DNA from: Acidobacteriota bacterium
GTDB lineage: Bacteria; Acidobacteriota; Vicinamibacteria; Vicinamibacterales; UBA8438
NCBI GenBank assembly: GCA_015659035.1
Contig: DQNS01000004.1
Location: 36,440 to 100,439, forward strand
DNA: 64,000 bases
Reading direction: 5' to 3'
This document shows positions 35,593 through 43,791 of this stretch, piece by piece (within the stretch, counting starts at the first letter, position 1; each line of letters opens with the position of its first letter). The notes under the pieces were generated by a model. The model searched no databases. It saw only the letters and a program-made list of their open reading frames with translations, and was not told where the DNA came from. The translations under genes were made by a program, and so were the position numbers.

Positions 35593-37233
35593 ATGAAGCG
35601 ACTTGCCATGGTCGTCGCGCTGCTCGTATCGGCCCAGTTGGCGGCCGCGCAGGCACAAACCTCGGAGTCTGGCGGTGGTACGACTCCGTCGTTTAGCCCG
35701 GTGACCTGGGAACGGCTGATGAACGCGGCCGACGAGCCGGAGAACTGGCTGATGTACTCGGGCACGCTCGACAGCCAGCGCTTCAGCCGGCTCGACCAGA
35801 TCCACAACCGGAACGTGGGCGAGCTCGAGCTGAAGTGGGCCTACCAGATCCCGCAGCGCGACCGGGCGGAGACCACTCCCCTGGTGGTCGACGGGGTGAT
35901 GTTCATCACCGAGTCACCGAGCAACCTGGTCGCTGTCGACGCGGCCACCGGACGCCAGTACTGGCGTTATAACCATGAACTGCCGGACGACCTGAAGGTC
36001 TGCTGCGGCCGGAACAACCGGGGGGTGGCGATCCTGGGCGACACGCTCTACATGAGCACCCTCGACGCCCATCTGGTCGCGATCGACGCGCGCAGCGGCA
36101 ACCTGGTGTGGAATACCGAGGTGGCCGACCACGCCGCCGGTTACAGCAAGACGGCCGCACCGCTCGTCGTGAAGGACCAGATCGTCACCGGGATCGCGGG
36201 GGGCGAATACGGCATCCGCGGGTTTCTCGACTCCTACAACGCCGCCAGCGGCGAGCTCGAGTGGCGCACCCACACGATTCCGGGCCCCGACCATCCTGAC
36301 AACCAGACCTGGGCAGGCGATTCGTGGCGCACCGGCGGCTCGCCGACCTGGATCACCGGGGCATACGACCCGGATCTGAACCTGGTCTACTGGGGCACCG
36401 GCAACCCGGGGCCGGACTGGAACGGCGACGTTCGGATGGGCGACAACCTGTACGCCGACTCGGCACTGGCGCTCAACGGCGACACGGGCGAGATGGAATG
36501 GTATTTCCAGTTCACACCGCACGACGTGCACGACTGGGACGCCATCCAGGTGCCGATCCTCGCCGACCTCCAGATCGACGGCGGTATCCGCAAGGTGATG
36601 ATGTGGGCGAACCGCAACGCCTTCTACTACACCCTCGACCGGGAAACCGGCGAGTTCCTGGTCGGCGAGCCGTTCGCGCGGCAGACCTGGGCCGAGCGGC
36701 TTGACACGACCGGTCGACCGATCCGGCGTCCAAACACCTCCCCCTCGGTCGAGGGGACCGTCGTGTCGCCCCCGGTGGGTGGCGGCACCAACTGGTTCTC
36801 GCCCAGCTTCAGCCCAAGAACGGAGCTGTTCTACGTGATGGCGTTCGACAGCGAGGCGGAGTACTACATCCGTGACGACACCTACGAGGAGGGGCGGACG
36901 TTCACGGGTGGCGGGTCGCAGTCGACCGGGCCGATGGACCACTCTACGAGCGCCGTCCGCGCCATCGACCCCAAGACCGGCGCGCGGCGATGGGAGTATC
37001 AGGTACAGCCGCGGTCGACGGCCGGTGTGCTCTCGACCGCAGGCGACCTGGTGTTCAGTGGCAGCGTCGACGGCTATTTCTATGCCCTCGACGCCATCAG
37101 CGGCCGGGAGCTGTGGCACATCGCCGTCGGCGGGCGGGTACATGCGGCGCCGATGAGCTTCGCGGTCGACGGCACGCAGTATGTGACGATTGCCGCCGGC
37201 AACGTCGTCTACACGTTCGGGCTGCGGGACTAA
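35593..37233 (+). CDS. PQQ-dependent alcohol dehydrogenase with lanthanide-type Asp pair
   Basis: The 546-residue periplasmic quinoprotein has a signal peptide (MVVALLVSAQLAAAQ) and propeller blades with the tryptophan-docking motif. The vicinal Cys pair characteristic of quinoprotein alcohol dehydrogenases is at residues 137-138 (VCCGRNNRGV). Catalytic Asp314 lies in TPHDVHDWDAIQ, and the second Asp two positions later (Asp316) is where lanthanide-dependent enzymes have Asp and calcium enzymes usually Ala. It oxidises an alcohol and hands electrons to a cytochrome. AAGGAG is placed for the ATG at 35593 and not the GTG at 35587. The next frame starts in TAATG. Confidence 0.9.
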   Translation: MKRLAMVVALLVSAQLAAAQAQTSESGGGTTPSFSPVTWERLMNAADEPENWLMYSGTLDSQRFSRLDQIHNRNVGELELKWAYQIPQRDRAETTPLVVDGVMFITESPSNLVAVDAATGRQYWRYNHELPDDLKVCCGRNNRGVAILGDTLYMSTLDAHLVAIDARSGNLVWNTEVADHAAGYSKTAAPLVVKDQIVTGIAGGEYGIRGFLDSYNAASGELEWRTHTIPGPDHPDNQTWAGDSWRTGGSPTWITGAYDPDLNLVYWGTGNPGPDWNGDVRMGDNLYADSALALNGDTGEMEWYFQFTPHDVHDWDAIQVPILADLQIDGGIRKVMMWANRNAFYYTLDRETGEFLVGEPFARQTWAERLDTTGRPIRRPNTSPSVEGTVVSPPVGGGTNWFSPSFSPRTELFYVMAFDSEAEYYIRDDTYEEGRTFTGGGSQSTGPMDHSTSAVRAIDPKTGARRWEYQVQPRSTAGVLSTAGDLVFSGSVDGYFYALDAISGRELWHIAVGGRVHAAPMSFAVDGTQYVTIAAGNVVYTFGLRD

Positions 37234-37520
37234 TGGCGCTGTTCGAGCCGCTGTTCGGCGCGCTGAACGCAACCGGGCGAGATACGTCGTGGTCGGCGGT
37301 CTGGCCACGGTGCCGCATGGCTATGCGCGTTTCACCGCGGACGCCGATCTGGTCGTGGACCTGGCAGACGTTGTATCGTCGGCGGCCTGGAAGACCGTCA
37401 CGTGGGACGGTAACCGGGACGCGCTGCTGGACTCGACACTCGCCGCCACGCCGGCGCAGTGGCTCGCCTGGCTCGACGACGCGATCGAGATCGCCTGCCG
37501 CGCCGACGTCTTGAGCAACC
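37233..37520 (+). pseudogene. MNT-type nucleotidyltransferase relic
   Basis: MALFEPLFGALNATG in one frame joins to RYVVVGGLATVPHGYARFT then ADADLVVDL in another frame, giving the N-terminus of a minimal nucleotidyltransferase (GG and D-x-D motifs). One missing G in the GGG at 37275-37277 accounts for the frame change. After VVDLAD the middle of the gene is absent, and a piece resembling the small partner protein (TWDGNRDALLDSTLAATPAQ, WLAWLDDAIEIA) is joined directly. It is a decayed toxin-antitoxin-like locus. It starts in TAATG at the stop of the dehydrogenase gene. Confidence 0.7.
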
Positions 37521-37552
37521 GGACCGCAGGCAAGGAAAAGAAACGAGTCGAG

Positions 37553-37635
37553 AAGCCGGTGAAGCCCTCCAACTTCTCCTGACTCCTGTCTTCTGCCTGC
37601 CCTGAGCCCAGTCGAAGGGTCTCCTGACTCCTTCG
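37553..37635 (-). repeat. Polypurine block plus CTTCGAC motif
   Basis: On the minus strand AGGCAGAAGACAGGAGTCAG is followed by GAGAAGTTGGAGGGCTTCACC. Inserted at 37597-37619 is the CTTCGAC/GCTCAGG motif (GCCCTGAGCCCAGTCGAAGG on the plus strand). Two repeat families are thus nested. Confidence 0.6.
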
Positions 37636-37636
37636 T

Positions 37637-38203
37637 TCAGTGCACCCCGTGGCCCATCTGGAGCATCGAGGGCTCGGCACCGAGCCGGCGGATCGCGGTT
37701 TCCCACATCTGGGTCGCCTGGGTCTCGAAGATCAGGTCGAGCTGGACGTCGGCGATGAGCCAGGCCGAGGCCGCGAGCTCGGCATCGAGCTGTCCCGCGC
37801 CCCACCCCGCATAGCCGGTCAGCAGCCGGGTCCGGCCTTGTGAGCGGTTCACGAGCAGTCGCCGGAGCAGGTCCGCCGATGTCGACAGATACAGGCCGTC
37901 GCAGACCCGCACCGCCTCGGCATCCGCCCGCTGGTCCCCCATCAGGATCCAGCCGCGCTCCGGCTCGACGGGACCGCCGATCCAGAGCTGCAGACCGTTG
38001 TCCACCTCGACCGGCGGCGTCAGACTCACGACCGACGACGCCGGCGTGTCGGTCTGCCGGTTCAGCACCAGCCCGAACGCAGCCTCCTCACTGTGCTCGC
38101 ACAGCAGCACGACGGTCTGCTTGAAGTTCGGGTCGTTGAGCTGCGGCATCGAGAGCAGCAGCCTCGGCGCCAGCGAATTGCTGTTTCCCCGTGTGGTCAT
38201 CAT
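37637..38203 (-). CDS. YqgE/AlgH family protein
   Basis: The 188-residue protein has the conserved features of the UPF0301 family: LLLSMPQLNDPNFKQTVVLL at the N-terminus, HSEEAAFGLVLNR, IGGPVEPERGWILM and TGYAGWGAGQLDAELA. The family is widespread in Gram-negative bacteria and its function is unclear; some members affect transcription or stress responses. No linked partner is obvious; the queG gene lies on the same strand 139 bases upstream in the direction of transcription. Confidence 0.92.
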   Translation of the reverse strand: MMTTRGNSNSLAPRLLLSMPQLNDPNFKQTVVLLCEHSEEAAFGLVLNRQTDTPASSVVSLTPPVEVDNGLQLWIGGPVEPERGWILMGDQRADAEAVRVCDGLYLSTSADLLRRLLVNRSQGRTRLLTGYAGWGAGQLDAELAASAWLIADVQLDLIFETQATQMWETAIRRLGAEPSMLQMGHGVH

Positions 38204-38342
38204 CCCTCGCTCGATCCTAGCAGGTTACGCTGACACACGGCGGGCGCCGTGTCCACGACCCAGCACGTCTCACCGGCGCCGGCAGCTCGGGGTAAAGACC
38301 TGGGCCCTCGTCGCGCCGTGTACTGCCCGGGCGCGGCGTTGT

Positions 38343-39434
38343 CTACGGCGGATCTCGGTGCGACGCTGGACTCTCACGACGAGCTGCGAGCCGGTCCCGC
38401 GCCCAGGCGACGTGCTCGGCGACCAGCGGCTCGGCCAGAGACCCGGCGTCGGGACGGTCTCCTGCACGAGGGTCACCCAACGCCGCCGCCGCCTCGATCT
38501 CGCCGCTGTTGCCGATGGCCACTGCCAGGTTCCGGCGCAACCGCTTCACACGCACGCGGGTCATCGGGCCGTTGCGGATGGCGGCGCGCAGATCGGTGTC
38601 CGACCGCGACCACAACTCGCCCAGTCGCGGCCGGTCGAGCGGCGCCCGCGGCTGCCAGACCGGGTCGGTGCTGACTGGCGCGGTGTCGTTGTACGGGCAG
38701 ACCTCCTGGCAGATGTCGCACCCATAGACGTGCGTGCCGAGCCCGGCGCGCTGGGCCGGTGGAATCGGCCCTTTGGTCTCGATCGTCAGGTAGGACAGAC
38801 ACCGCGTCGCATCGAGCACACCCGGCTCGGGCAACGCGCCAGTCGGACAGGCGTCGAGACACAGCGTGCAGGTCCCGCACTGGTCGAGGCCGGGCGGGTC
38901 CGGGTCGAGCGGCAGACTGCAGAGGATCTCCGACAGGAATAGCCACGACCCGAGCTCGGGGTTGATGAGACAGGTGTTCTTGCCGACCCAGCCGAGCCCT
39001 GCCTGCTGCGCGTACACCTTCTCCTGTACCGGTCCGGTGTCGACGTAGACACGGGTCTCAAGCGGCGCCGGATGCTGGCCCCTCATCCAGTCTCGCAGAG
39101 CCCCGGTGCGCGCCCCGAGCACGGCATGGTAGTCGTCGCCCCAGGCATAGCGGGAGATGAGCGCTTCGCCGGGGTCGTCGATCTGGGTCGAGTAGGGCCG
39201 GGCGGTGTTGTAGAGCGTACCCAGGACCACCACGGACCGCGCCGACGGCATGACCGCCCGTACGTCCGCACGGCGATCCGCGGTGCGGGTCAGGTACCCC
39301 ATTTCGCCGGCGTAGCCACGGTCGAGCCACGCACGCAGCACGCGCAGCTCGCGGAACCCGGCCGCCGGCGCGATGCCGCAGAGGTCGAACCCCAGCTCGC
39401 GCGCCTGTTCCTTGATCGACTCGGATGTCAGCAT
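38343..39434 (-). CDS. queG: Epoxyqueuosine reductase
   Basis: QueG reduces epoxyqueuosine to queuosine in tRNA, using cobalamin. The 363-residue protein has the catalytic Asp132 in VDTGPV, the GKNTCLINP block, and two 4Fe-4S clusters in CGTCTLCLDACPTGA (Cys186, 189, 192, 196) and CDICQEVCPYN (Cys239, 242, 246, with Cys212 likely completing a cluster). The length is typical of the short QueG form with a small C-terminal part after the cluster region. Other queuosine genes are not in the window. Confidence 0.95.
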   Translation of the reverse strand: MLTSESIKEQARELGFDLCGIAPAAGFRELRVLRAWLDRGYAGEMGYLTRTADRRADVRAVMPSARSVVVLGTLYNTARPYSTQIDDPGEALISRYAWGDDYHAVLGARTGALRDWMRGQHPAPLETRVYVDTGPVQEKVYAQQAGLGWVGKNTCLINPELGSWLFLSEILCSLPLDPDPPGLDQCGTCTLCLDACPTGALPEPGVLDATRCLSYLTIETKGPIPPAQRAGLGTHVYGCDICQEVCPYNDTAPVSTDPVWQPRAPLDRPRLGELWSRSDTDLRAAIRNGPMTRVRVKRLRRNLAVAIGNSGEIEAAAALGDPRAGDRPDAGSLAEPLVAEHVAWARDRLAARRESPASHRDPP

Positions 39435-39513
39435 TTGGGACGGTGTCCTTCCAACCCCTGCGGGAGGTTCGAATCACACGCTCCGTCGATCCCGCCGGAG
39501 GCGTTCCTGAACC

Positions 39514-39569
39514 TGCAACTGGCGAAGCCCTCCGGCGCCTCCTGCCCCTTATCTTCTTGGAACCTGTCG
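39514..39569 (-). repeat. Polypurine block (degenerate)
   Basis: On the plus strand GGCGAAGCCCTCCGGCGCCT is followed by pyrimidine-rich sequence ending TATCTTCTTGG. This is the inverse form of the GGCTTCGCC polypurine repeat, lying directly next to the stop of the following gene. Confidence 0.5.
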
Positions 39570-40772
39570 CTAGTAGAACTTCCTCGCAATGTTGAACCCG
39601 ATGAACCAGTCGTCCTTGCTCCCACCCTGCGCGATCTGCGCGGGGGTCGACCCCAACGAGTTCGAGACGTTCAACTGGAACGTGTGCCCACCGACCCGCT
39701 TCTCGACGCCGAACGAGACATGGTGCGCACCGTCGTCGAACCCGGCGAGCCGCGGCGCGTACTCCCCGATCAGATAGACGGTCGGCCGCACGCGGAGCCG
39801 TGCCCCGAGCCCCAGCATGAACGTCGAGTCGTCATCGTCGTCATTCTCGTCGTCGACCGACAGGTGCAACCGGCCCGGCTTGTTCACGTTGCCCACCCAG
39901 GTCGGCTCGATATACACCGAGGCGCGCGTTCCGAGGCGCTTCGACAGAATGGCGGCCACCGACCCCGAGTAGTCATTGCGGAGGTTGTCGAGACCCTCGA
40001 TCGACGCCTGCAGGTCGAGCCCGACCCCGCTCGGGCCACGTTGCCACAAGATGTTCCGGCGCCCGAAGATCTGGATGTTCTTGTTGTTGCCGCGATAGAC
40101 CCCGATCTGCGTACCCGGCAGCAAGCCGTAGCGAAACTCGAGCCCGATGAGCGCCGGTGAGTCGAGCCCGAAGAAGTCCTCCAGCAGGTTGCCATACGCC
40201 GGACCGCCGTCGACGGGTCGGGAGAAGCGGTGCGTCAGCCGGAACGCGAACTTGTTCTGCGGCAACCGGAGCGTGGTCGACAGCGCAATCAGGTTGAAGT
40301 CGGGTTCCAGCACGTCGACTTCCAGATCAGCGACGGCATCCGGACCGCCGGTCGGCTGCATGCCGCCGCCCGCCGCGGCCACGACGGCGAGCGTACCGGT
40401 CATACGACCGTGCCCCGCACCGCAGAAGACGGAGCAGGCAAACCGATGCCGCCCGGGCTCTGCGGCCACGAAGTCGATCGCAATGGGGTCGCCGCCCGGT
40501 GGGATCGCCGCACCGATTCCCAGCGTCGGAATCGCGAACCCGTGCTCGACATCGGCTGATCGGATCAGCAGTCGTACGCTCTCGCCGACCGCCACCTCGA
40601 TCTCGGACGGTGTGAACTCGAACCGCGATGCGGTGATCTCGATCACGCGGGGCTGTTGCTCGCCAGGGTCACTGTGCGCGCCGGCCAGCGCCGCCGTCGA
40701 CCACGGTCCACACCCGAGTACCACCATCGCGAGGGTCGTCACCTCGCACCATCGCTTCATCACGTCAGCCAC
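39570..40772 (-). CDS. CuA-type cupredoxin domain fused to an outer-membrane beta-barrel
   Basis: The 400-residue exported protein has an N-terminal signal, then a cupredoxin domain like cytochrome oxidase subunit II. The dinuclear copper site is visible: His77, Cys113, Cys117, His121 and Met124 in CSVFCGAGHGRM. From about residue 157 the sequence changes to amphipathic strands (NLIALSTTLRLPQNKFAFRL, TQIGVYRGNNKNIQIFGRR, ending IGFNIARKFY with a terminal aromatic), the form of a DUF5777-like barrel. The fusion suggests an electron- or copper-handling site on the outer membrane. GGGGAGGAG precedes the GTG at 40772. It lies after a small membrane protein gene in the lpxB operon. Confidence 0.8.
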   Translation of the reverse strand: MADVMKRWCEVTTLAMVVLGCGPWSTAALAGAHSDPGEQQPRVIEITASRFEFTPSEIEVAVGESVRLLIRSADVEHGFAIPTLGIGAAIPPGGDPIAIDFVAAEPGRHRFACSVFCGAGHGRMTGTLAVVAAAGGGMQPTGGPDAVADLEVDVLEPDFNLIALSTTLRLPQNKFAFRLTHRFSRPVDGGPAYGNLLEDFFGLDSPALIGLEFRYGLLPGTQIGVYRGNNKNIQIFGRRNILWQRGPSGVGLDLQASIEGLDNLRNDYSGSVAAILSKRLGTRASVYIEPTWVGNVNKPGRLHLSVDDENDDDDDSTFMLGLGARLRVRPTVYLIGEYAPRLAGFDDGAHHVSFGVEKRVGGHTFQLNVSNSLGSTPAQIAQGGSKDDWFIGFNIARKFY

Positions 40773-40800
40773 CGCCTTGTCTCCTCCCCTGCCCGGGTTC

Positions 40801-41094
40801 CTAGTGGTCCGGCTCGGCGCCTTCCGCCGTGTGCCGTGCGTCATCGCCACTGCGGCGCCACCACGACCGCATCCGTCTGGTCGCCGCCGGCCCGGCGATG
40901 ACCGCACCCACCCAGAACGCCACCTCCGCGATGACGATGAGCGCCGTGGCGACCGCCCCCCGACCCGCCGCGCTCAGCGGCAGGAACGGCACACCCAGCA
41001 AACAGACCCACAGGAGCAACGACAGGCTCATCAGGATGACACCCGCGAAGACCCAGCGGTTCTTGGGACGAGTCCACAGGGGCGCGGACGTCAT
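40801..41094 (-). CDS. Small two-helix membrane protein (transporter-suffix-like)
   Basis: The 97-residue protein has two membrane helices (WVFAGVILMSLSLLLWVCLL and ATALIVIAEVAFWVGAVIA) around a short VPFLPLS turn. This resembles the small domain appended to some transporters and called a transporter suffix domain. Its ATG overlaps the lpxB stop in ATGA, so it is co-translated with lpxB. It is followed by the CuA-barrel gene 28 bases on. Role unknown. Confidence 0.7.
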   Translation of the reverse strand: MTSAPLWTRPKNRWVFAGVILMSLSLLLWVCLLGVPFLPLSAAGRGAVATALIVIAEVAFWVGAVIAGPAATRRMRSWWRRSGDDARHTAEGAEPDH

Positions 41095-42245
41095 GATGCC
41101 CGGTGCGCTCGTACGACGTCGAGCACCTGTTCAGCGGCGCGGCGGCTGGCGCCGGACCCACCCAGCTTCTCGCGTACGGTCCGCAGCTCGGCTCGCGTCG
41201 TCGCCGCGTGGGTCTCGTCGGTCAGAAACCGCACCGCCTCGCCGGCGACCGCCTCCGGGGTGAATGCCTCCTGCAGAAACTCCGGCACGATCGGCTTCTC
41301 CGCGACCAGGTTCACCATGCCGAATGCGTTCACCCGCACGAACCGGCGGCCCATCCAGTAGGTCAGCGGCGACAACCGGTAGACCACGACCATCGGCCGC
41401 TCGTGAATCGCGGTTTGGATGGTGGCGGTACCGGAAGCCGTGAGCACGACGTCGGCGGCGACGAGCACGGCGTCGGTTTGCGACTCGACGATACAGGGGA
41501 CGCGCGACGTCACACGCGTCAGCCGGGCCAGCGGCTCGAACAGCGCGTCAGGCAGGTTCGGTGCCCGAGCGATCACGAACTGGACCGACGGCACCGCTCG
41601 CGCGATCCGCTCGACGGCACCGACCAGATCCGGCAAGATCATGCGGAGCTCGTTCGCCCGGCTTCCTGGCAAGACCGCCACCGTCGGCGCCTCGGGGTCC
41701 AACCGATACGCCCGCCGGAAGGCGTCTCGGCCGAGCGCGGGCGTCGCGAGGTCGAGCAACGGGTGCCCGACGAACGCGACCGGAATGTCCGCCTCCCGAT
41801 AGAGCGCCTCCTCGAACGGGAAGATGACCAGCGCGCGGGTCACGAACCGCTTCATCGTCCGGAGCCGACCGCGTCGCCACGCCCAGACCTGCGGGCTGAT
41901 GTAGTAGACAACCGGAATCCCGAGCTCTGCGACCGAGGCGCCGAGCCGGAAGTTGAAACCGGGATAGTCGATGGCCACGAACACGTCCGGGCGCTCGGCC
42001 CGCGCCGTCGTCACCAGACGGCGGTAGGTCGCCCACAGCCGCGGCAACGCCGGCACCACCTCGGCCAGCCCGGTCACCGCGAGGCCACCGAAGTCCCGCA
42101 CCAGCCGGCCACCGGACGCCGCGAGCTGCTCGCCGCCGAGACCGAACACGTCGGCGGTGGGATCCAGCCGCCGGATCTCGGTGGTCAGGGCGCCGGCATA
42201 CAGGTCGCCCGACGGCTCACCGCACGAAAGCATCACCTTGGTCAT
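41091..42245 (-). CDS. lpxB: Lipid-A-disaccharide synthase
   Basis: LpxB joins UDP-diacylglucosamine and lipid X to make the lipid A disaccharide. The 384-residue protein starts MTKVMLSCGEPSGDLYAGAL and has AIDYPGFNFRLG, YYISPQVWAWRRGR, FEEALYREADIPVAFVGHPLLD and the donor-site VAVLPGSRANELRMIL block of the family. The C-terminal CIVESQTDAVLVAADVVLTASGTATIQ is characteristic. Length is normal. The start at 42245 is set by this N-terminal motif; an open extension upstream is not homologous. The gene shows that the organism makes lipid A. Confidence 0.95.
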   Translation of the reverse strand: MTKVMLSCGEPSGDLYAGALTTEIRRLDPTADVFGLGGEQLAASGGRLVRDFGGLAVTGLAEVVPALPRLWATYRRLVTTARAERPDVFVAIDYPGFNFRLGASVAELGIPVVYYISPQVWAWRRGRLRTMKRFVTRALVIFPFEEALYREADIPVAFVGHPLLDLATPALGRDAFRRAYRLDPEAPTVAVLPGSRANELRMILPDLVGAVERIARAVPSVQFVIARAPNLPDALFEPLARLTRVTSRVPCIVESQTDAVLVAADVVLTASGTATIQTAIHERPMVVVYRLSPLTYWMGRRFVRVNAFGMVNLVAEKPIVPEFLQEAFTPEAVAGEAVRFLTDETHAATTRAELRTVREKLGGSGASRRAAEQVLDVVRAHRAS

Positions 42246-42279
42246 GCCGCCACGCGTCCGGTGATGGGGTGATTCGGTG

Positions 42280-43791
42280 TCAGGGGGCCAGACGGGACCC
42301 ACGGGGCGCGCCGTGGGCGGCGGATGATCGGCGCAGATCGGCGCGTGACAGATCCAGCTCGTCAATCGACAGCACTTCGACGTTGTCGAACCCGACACCG
42401 GGGAGATCGTCGACGAACGCCGAGGCCTCCCCGACGAGCACGATCGACAGGCGTTGCGGCTGCAGATACGTGCGGGTCACACGCCGGATGTCGTTGACCG
42501 TGACGGCGTTGATCCGAGCGGGATAGGTTGGGAGATCGGCGAGGTCGAGTCCGTAGAGCAGCGACTCGAGCACCTGCGCCGCAATGGCATTCGGGGTCTC
42601 GAGGGTGAGAGGGAAGCTGCCGGCCAGATACGCTTGAGCGTTCTGGAGCTCGAAAGCGCTCACCCGCTCGCGCCGGAGCCGGGCCACCTCGTCCACCATC
42701 AGGCGCAACGCCTCGGCGGTCGCGCCCGATCGGGTATCGGTCTTGGCCATGAAGTCGCCGCCGAACCGGCGGCTGGCCATGTCGGCCGACGCAGCATAGG
42801 TAAGCGACCGCTCGGTGCGCAGTACGCTGCCCAACCGGTTCCCACCTTCGCCACCCAGGATCTTGATCGCCACGTCGAAGGCGAGAAAGTCCGGGTCGGC
42901 GCGTGGGAGCCCGACCTGCCCGACGCGGATCGCCGTCTGCACCGAACCCGGCTTGTCGATGATCACCACCCGACTGGTCGGTTCCGGCAAGGCCGCGCGA
43001 AGCGGCGGCGGCAGGGTCTTGCGTTCCCAATCGCCGAACACCCGCTCGGCGGCCGCGAACGCCTCCTCAACGTCGACGTCACCGACGATTCCGAGCAGCG
43101 CGTTGTTGGGCGCGTAGTAGGTTTCGTGAAACGCGCGCAGGTCGTCACGCGTGATCGCCTGCACCGACGCCGGTGTGCCGTTGTGCGGCATACCGTAGGG
43201 GTGAACCCCGTAGACCAGCCGCCCGAACACCATACCCGCCAAGTACGCCGGGTCCTCGTAGCTGACCTGGAGCCCCGAGAGCACCTGCTGCCGCTGCCGC
43301 TCAATCTCGCCAGGCGCGAACGCTGGGTTGCGCGTGATGTCCGCGACGAGGTGGACGCCGAATTCGAAACTGTCCATCATGACCAGGACGTTGACGAAGC
43401 TCAGGTCCGTCCCCGCGCCCACACTGAGGAGGCCGCCGATGGTATCGATGCTCTCGGCGATCTCGGTGGCGTTGCGACTCGTTGTGCCCTGGTCGAGCAG
43501 CTGCGCCGTCAGCGCCGCGACGCCGTTCCTGCCGGCGGGGTCCGAGGCCGCGCCGGAGCCGATCATCAGCCGCAGGTTGACCGCCGGCTGCTCGTCGTGT
43601 GTCACCACCACGACCTGGAGCCCGTTGGCCAGCGTGCGGATCTCATAGGGCGGGAAGGTCACCGCACGCGCCGGCAACGGCGGGGGCGCGCTTTCCCGTG
43701 GCCAGTCGGTCGGCCGCTGCGCCGCCGACGGCGCGGCGCCACCCAGCGCCAGCAAGACGAGGAGGCCGATCCAGCGGGCGGCCAGCCTCAC
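42280..43791 (-). CDS. M16-family peptidase homologue lacking the zinc motif
   Basis: This 503-residue exported protein (signal MRLAARWIGLLVLLALGGAA) has the two-lobe M16 fold (IRTLANGLQVVVVTHDEQPAV, GSGAASDPAGRNGVAALTAQ, and VHPYGMPHNGTPASVQAITR). Where the active enzyme has HxxEH, this protein reads AQLLDQG, so it is not catalytic alone. Its start overlaps the end of an active M16 gene by four bases, the standard layout of the two-subunit proteins. It probably forms the substrate chamber with the active partner in the periplasm. Confidence 0.9.
   Translation of the reverse strand: MRLAARWIGLLVLLALGGAAPSAAQRPTDWPRESAPPPLPARAVTFPPYEIRTLANGLQVVVVTHDEQPAVNLRLMIGSGAASDPAGRNGVAALTAQLLDQGTTSRNATEIAESIDTIGGLLSVGAGTDLSFVNVLVMMDSFEFGVHLVADITRNPAFAPGEIERQRQQVLSGLQVSYEDPAYLAGMVFGRLVYGVHPYGMPHNGTPASVQAITRDDLRAFHETYYAPNNALLGIVGDVDVEEAFAAAERVFGDWERKTLPPPLRAALPEPTSRVVIIDKPGSVQTAIRVGQVGLPRADPDFLAFDVAIKILGGEGGNRLGSVLRTERSLTYAASADMASRRFGGDFMAKTDTRSGATAEALRLMVDEVARLRRERVSAFELQNAQAYLAGSFPLTLETPNAIAAQVLESLLYGLDLADLPTYPARINAVTVNDIRRVTRTYLQPQRLSIVLVGEASAFVDDLPGVGFDNVEVLSIDELDLSRADLRRSSAAHGAPRGSRLAP

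Noticed and set aside
39460-39490. GGTTCGAATC resembling the T-arm of a tRNA
   Set aside because: The flanking bases cannot form the T-stem, and no acceptor, D or anticodon arms are found around it.
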